DNA of 64,000 nt, from IMG/VR virus record IMGVR_UViG_3300018424_000006, positions 62,001 to 126,000 of that record; one strand, given 5' to 3'. Below the pieces are notes generated by a model, which searched no databases, had not been told where the DNA came from, and worked only from the letters and a program-made list of their open reading frames with translations. The stretch is from a virus. Both the position numbers and the translations under genes were made by a program. This document shows, in pieces, positions 59,542 to 64,000 of the stretch; the first letter of the stretch is position 1, and every line of letters begins with the position of its first letter.

Positions 59542-59825
59542 TTCTTTTCTTCCTTCTTTTGATTCTTTTTAGCAGCATCGGAATTCAGCTTCCGTGCTTC
59601 TTCGAGCTGAGCATTACACTTCTCAATAGACTCGGCTTCTTTTACTCCCCACTTAAGGACTTCTTTATAGCCGAAGCCCTTAGCGAGAGGTTGCTCACAA
59701 TCTTTCAGATATTTATCAGGTATCTGGACATAGGTGACTTTCTGCGAGCCTGAGCCCACACAAGACGTCACGAGCAATGCTGCTAGGAGAATCAGAAGGG
59801 TTTTCTGAAGGGGTGCTAACTTCAT
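59520..59825 (-). CDS. Rz1: o-spanin (Rz1-like outer-membrane lipoprotein)
   Basis: 101 aa, ATG at 59825 with GTGGAAG. Lys2 and Lys8, a hydrophobic core and lipobox 'LVTSC' (Cys22) mark a lipoprotein; the mature part is Lys/Glu/Gln-rich and ends 'WYQFWR'. It starts inside the 3' end of the i-spanin gene in another frame (110-base overlap), the usual Rz/Rz1 arrangement. With the i-spanin it would bridge the periplasm and fuse the membranes at lysis. Its presence implies a Gram-negative host. Confidence 0.8.
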   Translation of the reverse strand: MKLAPLQKTLLILLAALLVTSCVGSGSQKVTYVQIPDKYLKDCEQPLAKGFGYKEVLKWGVKEAESIEKCNAQLEEARKLNSDAAKKNQKKEEKKWYQFWR

Positions 59826-60180
59826 CTTCCACTACCTGTTCATTATCTGTTAAATTGTTGTAGATTTCTTCTAGAGACTCAGGTACTTCAATAGCGCCTA
59901 AGATTGGACTTTCGGATTCCAATTGCTTAAGTTTTTCGTATGCTTCGTCGTACTTGTCTTCTATTGCCTTGTGCTTTTGTTCCAAGCGTGCGGCTGACCT
60001 ACGTTCTTCTTCCAAGCGATCAGTTAAGTCTTTTACGTCCTGCTGAGAATTTGCTAATTTAGTCTCAGTTTCGGCTAAAGAAACTTCTAAACTAATCACT
60101 CTAAGAATACCAAGGATAAGAAGGACAAATATCCCGATGGTAATCTTTCTTGAGTCAATTATCTTTGTTAGGAAGTCCAT
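59716..60180 (-). CDS. Rz: i-spanin (Rz-like inner-membrane protein)
   Basis: 154 aa, ATG at 60180 behind AAGGTATAG. One N-terminal TM helix (~12-31) is followed by a long periplasmic coiled coil (~33-95) and a polar tail, as in Rz proteins. It lies two bases after the holin candidate and overlaps the o-spanin gene, completing a classical lysis order. No sequence similarity is claimed; topology and gene arrangement are the evidence. Confidence 0.8.
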   Translation of the reverse strand: MDFLTKIIDSRKITIGIFVLLILGILRVISLEVSLAETETKLANSQQDVKDLTDRLEEERRSAARLEQKHKAIEDKYDEAYEKLKQLESESPILGAIEVPESLEEIYNNLTDNEQVVEDEVSTPSENPSDSPSSIARDVLCGLRLAESHLCPDT

Positions 60181-60182
60181 AG

Positions 60183-60500
60183 CTATACCTTAAGATATTT
60201 CTTACGCCAGTTATCGTCAAGTACAGCGCCGAAGATCCAGCTGATTAACAGATAAGTTGTACCACCAATTAAAGTGGCTACAGTTTGTTCGTGGATAGGC
60301 AAAACCTTCTCCACAAAGAAGCTTACTTTAAGAGTATAAACTAAGGTAACGATTGAGAATAGAACAATCGCTAATCGACGTAAACGCCAAGCATGTTTAA
60401 CAGACAAGCCGTTAATGGTTCGTTCTTCTGCCACAACTGGCACTGCTTCATTAGTATTAGTTGAGTTGACTTCTGGTCTTAAATCGGATGCATTACTCAT
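60183..60500 (-). CDS. Holin candidate, two TM helices
   Basis: 105 aa, ATG at 60500 with AAGGAGACT. A polar N-terminal ~40 residues with a short basic patch (Arg39-Arg42), TM1 ~43-62, TM2 ~75-93 and a basic C-terminus fit a class II/III holin. It lies between the endolysin and the spanins, which is the strongest argument. Experimental pore activity is of course unknown. Confidence 0.65.
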   Translation of the reverse strand: MSNASDLRPEVNSTNTNEAVPVVAEERTINGLSVKHAWRLRRLAIVLFSIVTLVYTLKVSFFVEKVLPIHEQTVATLIGGTTYLLISWIFGAVLDDNWRKKYLKV

Positions 60501-60541
60501 CTCGAGTCTCCTTACCTGTAAAAGTGAAAACAGTTTCGTTA

Positions 60542-61093
60542 CTATTTGTATTTAGAAACAGCCAGATGAAAATGGCCAAGATCAAGAAAAGGTTTCTTAC
60601 CCTGCTTGCGTTTTCGAGCAACATAGTTATCAACCGCAGACTTAATACAAGTAATGGTTCTAAGGTCTTTCCAACAACCGCCCCAAACGACCGGAATGTC
60701 ATTTTTAACAGCTGATATCCGCATGGCCTCGGCAAATGCATAAAAGTACTCCGCTTTCCAAGTTTTGTTTCCATTCTCGTCAAACATGATAAAGTCTTGA
60801 GCATGACTCAGTTTAACTTTACCTAGTAGACGCTCCTTACGACTCTCTGCCATGTTAGTACGGATAACCTTAACTAACTTAGGGATATGGCTAGAAGCCA
60901 TTGTCTGAGACGCACCGGTACGTACAAGCTCGGCCTGCTCTGCTTTAGTACGAACAGAACAAATAATGCCTGCATCAAATACAGTATATTTCGTTAAAGC
61001 GTCTGTAGATACCTTAACGAAATCTGGATGTGTTTGAGCATTGTGTTTCTTAGAGCCTGCGCCCCAAGAGAAATTTTGTGCCTTTACTAACAT
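60542..61093 (-). CDS. M15-family endolysin (peptidase)
   Basis: 183 aa, ATG at 61093 with GAGGGAG. 'LSHAQDF' (His97, Asp100), 'VVWGGCW' (~135-141) and 'DLGHFHL' (His174) follow the order of M15 D,D-/L-Ala-D-Glu-type peptidases such as T5 endolysin ('SKH..G.AVD', 'WGGDW', 'D.PHFEL'). The normal Asp in WGGDW is Cys140 here. No signal peptide, so it needs the holin. It cuts peptide cross-links in peptidoglycan at lysis. Confidence 0.78.
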   Translation of the reverse strand: MLVKAQNFSWGAGSKKHNAQTHPDFVKVSTDALTKYTVFDAGIICSVRTKAEQAELVRTGASQTMASSHIPKLVKVIRTNMAESRKERLLGKVKLSHAQDFIMFDENGNKTWKAEYFYAFAEAMRISAVKNDIPVVWGGCWKDLRTITCIKSAVDNYVARKRKQGKKPFLDLGHFHLAVSKYK

Positions 61094-61122
61094 CGTTTAT
61101 CTCCCTCGAGAAAAAAAGAAAA

Positions 61123-61148
61123 GTACCCTAACAATTAAGTTAGGGTAC
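61123..61148 (-). terminator. Terminator before lysis cassette
   Basis: 10-bp stem GTACCCTAAC / GTTAGGGTAC with AATTAA loop; on the minus strand followed by TTTTCTTTTTTT. It separates the acidic-protein transcript from the lysis genes, which therefore need read-through or their own promoter. Confidence 0.88.
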
Positions 61149-61158
61149 GCCGAATCTA

Positions 61159-61941
61159 TTAAAGCTTACAAATACGACGGATACGACTTAGCGCAACTTC
61201 ACCATCTTTCGCTGGTAGAGTCTTAACCAAGTTTGGTAGGTCGGTTTCTTTCGCTAACGCATGTCGAGTTTTAGGGTCGGCAATGCGAGTGAAGAATACA
61301 GTCAAGAAGGTTAGCGCAATACGCTGAGACTTCTGTAGCAGACCGGCTTCATCAATATAGCGACAAGCTAGACGCTCGGTAAAGCAGTTGTCTTTATGTT
61401 CAAGATAGATTTCAAGAACTTTCTCAAGGCGCTTAACACCTTCTGCATCATCGCCTTTAGTAAGAACTGCTACTAGAGCATTGAACAAGCTAAATTGGTT
61501 AGCGATGATTTCGTCTTTAGAGATCACTACATTCTTACCCATCTTCTGGGTATAAAGAGCGATGTTACGAAGTTCGCGATCAGAACCTTCAATAGCTACA
61601 GCTGTAGGAGAAACCGCTTCAGCTTCTTCTTGCTCTTCTACAATAGGAGCAGGGTCAGGTACGAATGGAGGCTCATCCTGAATTTCAGCAGGAGCTTCTG
61701 GTTCGTCTTCTTGGGTTTCTTCGCCATCGCCAGAATCGCCTTCGGCTACAGCTTCAGACGCTACTTCATCAGTACCTTCAACAACAGAGGTATCGTCCTG
61801 TACTTCTACAGAGCCTTCTTCTTGAACAGACTCGGCAACAACTGGAGTGTCCGTTTCTTTTACTTCTTCTTGAGAAGCTACTTCTTGTTGTACTTCTTTG
61901 GGCGCTTTTTCAGCTGCGCCCTTACTACGTTTCTTAGCCAT
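61159..61941 (-). CDS. Acidic, low-complexity N-terminus protein, 260 aa
   Basis: ATG at 61941 with AAAGGAAAAG. The first ~120 residues are Glu/Val/Ala/Pro-rich with a basic start, clearly disordered; ~125-260 form a helical domain with several Arg/Lys pairs and two Cys. No recognised family. Twenty-one bases after the RNAP beta-prime segment, so a polymerase-associated role is possible but unproven. Confidence 0.72.
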   Translation of the reverse strand: MAKKRSKGAAEKAPKEVQQEVASQEEVKETDTPVVAESVQEEGSVEVQDDTSVVEGTDEVASEAVAEGDSGDGEETQEDEPEAPAEIQDEPPFVPDPAPIVEEQEEAEAVSPTAVAIEGSDRELRNIALYTQKMGKNVVISKDEIIANQFSLFNALVAVLTKGDDAEGVKRLEKVLEIYLEHKDNCFTERLACRYIDEAGLLQKSQRIALTFLTVFFTRIADPKTRHALAKETDLPNLVKTLPAKDGEVALSRIRRICKL

Positions 61942-61962
61942 TTTCTTTTCCTTTACTCGAGT

Positions 61963-63216
61963 TTAGGAGATTGAACTTAAGTGGTCATATTCTTCTGTTC
62001 TTAGTTGCTTACCATGGAATGCACTAAGAGAGATTGATAAGAACACACTACCAACAGCAGAGAGTTGAGGCCCCAACCCAATGCCTGATTTAGCAACGGT
62101 ATCGCCAATACATTTTTCGCAATAGTTGCCAGACTTCACACGACACCCAATCGGGCTTCGTATAATGACTTCTTTTCCAATCAAACCTTTTAGGTCTGAT
62201 TCCGATAAAGGTTTGCTAGGAGCACTTACTTTGTAGTGTCCTACAAATTCTTTATAGTTTTCTTTGGTGATGTTAATGGGGAGACCTACTTTACTTCCAC
62301 AATCTGCTTCAGTAATTTTGGTATTCTGATACATACGACCAGACATCTTAGCAGCCTCACCACCTAACGCCGTATCCTTACCGCGGTCATAAGAACCACT
62401 TCGAAGGTTATTGGCAATGGCAGGTAAATCTTCTGCTCTCCACCCTTCCTCTAGAGAACGAGGGATAGTTTCTACCTTCGTCTCATCATCAAGTCTAGGT
62501 ACGCCACCTATCATACCGTGAGTCATCTTACGTACAGTATTTATCGACTTATCTTTAATAAAGAAACCTTCGGCCTCATCCCCTTCTAGTTCTTCCTTCA
62601 ACGCTTTGGTTATCTCAGCATCAATCTTAGAAACTACAACAGGATCATGAAGGTTATCGATATTTTCCTTTATCAGCCTGTCTTTAAGTTCAGCTACCTT
62701 CTTAGAAGGAGCCAATACTTTAGGGCTGGCTGTAGGAACACAGAAATCTGTAAAGAGAGTAATGAAACCCATCGACTTCATGAACTTACGATATTCATCG
62801 ATCGTAATGAGTTCTTCTCTCAAGTTACGTTCAATTATGCCGTTCAGTATTTTACCATTAAGTTCACCAGCCATAAAGGTAACTTTGTTACCAAAAGGTT
62901 CAGCGAAGATAATGGCATTTAACAATATTTTACGATAGGTTGTTTTAATCGGTTCAGGAATATTTGGTAACATCTCAGTCTGGGCAGTTACTGCCTCATC
63001 AATGCCAAAGAAAGGCTTATCTAAAGCTGCCCCTTCAACTTGGATTGGTTCGCCACCCAAAAGAAATATTACTTTACCATTTACCACTGAAGGATCTTCA
63101 TCAGCTTCTTCTCGCTGACGAATAATCCCTAAGGTTCGTATAAGCCATGTTTTAGACTTATACTTCTTTTCCCGTAGACACTCAGTTAAGTAATCTACTT
63201 TCTTAATTATCTTCAT
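61963..63216 (-). CDS. RNA polymerase beta-prime subunit, internal segment
   Basis: 417 aa, ATG at 63216. 'EYRKFMKSMGFITLFTDF' (~143-160), 'SGSYDRGKDTALGGEAA' (~274-290), 'EADCGS' (Cys306), 'GCRVKSGNYCEKC' (Cys358, 366, 369) and 'GSVFLSISLSAFHGKQ' follow the beta-prime order 'ARKGLADTALKTA', 'EDDCGT', 'C...GVCAHCYG' and '[21 protein letters not shown]'. All four zinc Cys are kept. The catalytic NADFDGD precedes this region in beta-prime and is not here, and the chain stops at the trigger-loop start, so at least two other genes must carry the rest. phiKZ-type phages split beta-prime in this fashion. Confidence 0.75.
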   Translation of the reverse strand: MKIIKKVDYLTECLREKKYKSKTWLIRTLGIIRQREEADEDPSVVNGKVIFLLGGEPIQVEGAALDKPFFGIDEAVTAQTEMLPNIPEPIKTTYRKILLNAIIFAEPFGNKVTFMAGELNGKILNGIIERNLREELITIDEYRKFMKSMGFITLFTDFCVPTASPKVLAPSKKVAELKDRLIKENIDNLHDPVVVSKIDAEITKALKEELEGDEAEGFFIKDKSINTVRKMTHGMIGGVPRLDDETKVETIPRSLEEGWRAEDLPAIANNLRSGSYDRGKDTALGGEAAKMSGRMYQNTKITEADCGSKVGLPINITKENYKEFVGHYKVSAPSKPLSESDLKGLIGKEVIIRSPIGCRVKSGNYCEKCIGDTVAKSGIGLGPQLSAVGSVFLSISLSAFHGKQLRTEEYDHLSSIS

Positions 63217-64000
63217 CGTCAGCTAACCATTTCTTTAGAAGTTTGCCTACCATACCAGAGACATTACCGATGAAGAACAATTCTACATCTAGGTCATCTA
63301 GTAATTCACCAATCTTCTCTTGGATTAAAACTTGGTCTTCATTCGACGCTAAAGCAAGTAAAGTTAATTCGCTACTTACCCGCTCAATGTCTTTTGTTTC
63401 AATGAAGTACTCTAAGTCTTTGAAGATTGCTCTTACAGCCACTTCGAAATTAAAACCAAAGGCGAAGGAAACAGGTCGCATTTTAATGTGTTCTCTTGCA
63501 AGAAGCACTTTGTCGTTTGTTTCCATTTTAGTCAAAGCTTTCTTAGTCCGTAATCTAGATTTATGGATGATTTCTTTTTCATCTTCATCTAGTTCAACAT
63601 CGAACTTAACTTTAACATTCATAATTACTTCGTTATAGAACTCACCGATAATTGGATATAGTTCGCCCATCCCAATATTCGTTAGTTCATTAACTAGATT
63701 AATGAAAGATTCTTCAGGACTTAGTTCTTCATCAGAGAAGTGTTTGTCAACTAAATCCCTGTTGGTAGTATCAGCAATGTCTTCCATTGCATCTAACAAT
63801 GCGGCTAAAAGCTGTAGACTAATATCTTCATCGTTAGTTAAAACTAAACCAATTTCTTTAAGTACTTTCTTAGTATGTACTTTATAGACATCTTCGATTT
63901 CAGATGCTTTATCAGACTCGGTTGCTTCTGGGTGTGAAAGAGCCTGAGTAACTTCTGATTCATGATCACTATAATCGAATTTATCGAAAATAGAATCAAT
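63203..64000 (-). CDS. Hypothetical acidic protein, N-terminus outside window
   Basis: The frame is open to the last base (at least 265 codons), so the true start lies beyond 64000; a TTG at 63799 is only an internal codon. Acidic and helical; 'AFGFNFEVAVRAIFKDLEYF' is a mid-protein amphipathic stretch. It overlaps the RNAP beta-prime segment by 14 bases and is upstream of it in the same transcript. No motif recognised; a virion or RNAP-related role is inferred only from the neighbour. Confidence 0.7.
   Translation of the reverse strand: MDSIFDKFDYSDHESEVTQALSHPEATESDKASEIEDVYKVHTKKVLKEIGLVLTNDEDISLQLLAALLDAMEDIADTTNRDLVDKHFSDEELSPEESFINLVNELTNIGMGELYPIIGEFYNEVIMNVKVKFDVELDEDEKEIIHKSRLRTKKALTKMETNDKVLLAREHIKMRPVSFAFGFNFEVAVRAIFKDLEYFIETKDIERVSSELTLLALASNEDQVLIQEKIGELLDDLDVELFFIGNVSGMVGKLLKKWLADDEDN

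Noticed and set aside
60493-60804. 103-aa minus-strand reading frame inside the endolysin gene
   Set aside because: It overlaps the endolysin in another frame, has no ribosome site of its own and no domain; treated as a shadow.
1-64000. CRISPR arrays, transposases, integrase or attachment sites
   Set aside because: No regularly spaced repeats or mobile-element proteins seen on either strand.
1-64000. Tubulin-like (PhuZ) or nuclear-shell (chimallin) genes expected in nucleus-forming phages
   Set aside because: No GGGTGTG-type tubulin signature or recognisable shell protein found here; they could lie outside the window.

Overview
This window looks like part of the genome of a very large ('jumbo') tailed bacteriophage, distantly related to the phiKZ group, infecting a Gram-negative host. 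The evidence is read directly from the sequence. There are pieces of split multi-subunit RNA polymerases (a beta N-terminal half at 27370-28977 and a beta-prime internal segment at 61963-63216). There is a probable major capsid protein with a long N-terminal propeptide and a probable portal protein. Three paralogous internal-head-type proteins carry (S/A/G)-x-E processing-like sites. A family-B DNA polymerase portion, a DnaB-like helicase and a RuvC-like resolvase are present. So is a Gram-negative lysis cassette (M15 endolysin, two-TM holin candidate, overlapping i-spanin and lipoprotein o-spanin). The DNA is AT-rich and tightly packed on both strands, with short intergenic regions holding strong intrinsic terminators. 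The order capsid - RNA polymerase beta half - portal recalls phiKZ gp120-gp123-gp129 (from memory).

Layout. 1-5.7 kb (+): tail-fibre/tail-spike genes. 5.9-6.8 kb (+): two small unknown genes. 6.8-11.1 kb (-): a run of nine small unknown genes behind one early-type promoter, interrupted by a structured inverted-repeat RNA. 11.2 kb (+): a SLOG/DprA-like gene. 12-14.4 kb (-): small genes including a SleB-type cell-wall hydrolase. 14.5-18.3 kb (-): portal and a degenerate NAD-ligase-like gene. 18.3-22.3 kb (+): two structural-like genes, RuvC and a membrane zinc-ribbon protein. 22.4-33.6 kb (-): small genes, a Pro/Gln-rich protein, the RNAP beta half, a coiled-coil protein, a helical-repeat protein and the capsid protein. 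34.3-36.5 kb (+): helicase and a zinc-ribbon/Nudix-like gene. 36.5-39.1 kb: small, mostly membrane genes on both strands. 39.2-49.5 kb (-): structural genes and two internal-head paralogues. 49.5-53.5 kb (+): two large structural genes. 53.5-55.6 kb (-): includes an HELGH metallopeptidase. 55.7-57.3 kb (+): DNA polymerase portion. 57.4-64 kb (-): second metallopeptidase, third internal-head paralogue, lysis cassette, acidic protein, RNAP beta-prime segment and a gene cut by the window end.

The most striking signals are four. (1) A bipartite promoter occurs eight times on the minus strand: a CGTGTTCTAGA-like box, exactly 11 bases, then CTATATTAC and TTWATG; the core equals the TATATTAC reported for phiKZ virion-RNAP early promoters. 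One copy has no gene ahead of it. (2) Two apparent pseudoenzymes are kept as intact genes: a NAD-ligase-like protein lacking the nucleotidyl lysine, and a Nudix-like protein lacking every catalytic Nudix-box residue. (3) Replication and transcription enzymes are split: PolB stops just after motif A, and the beta-prime segment stops at the trigger-loop start. (4) A structured RNA/terminator at 9128-9247 is closed by a perfect 18-bp helix. Host, exact taxonomy and most small-gene functions cannot be settled from the sequence alone.
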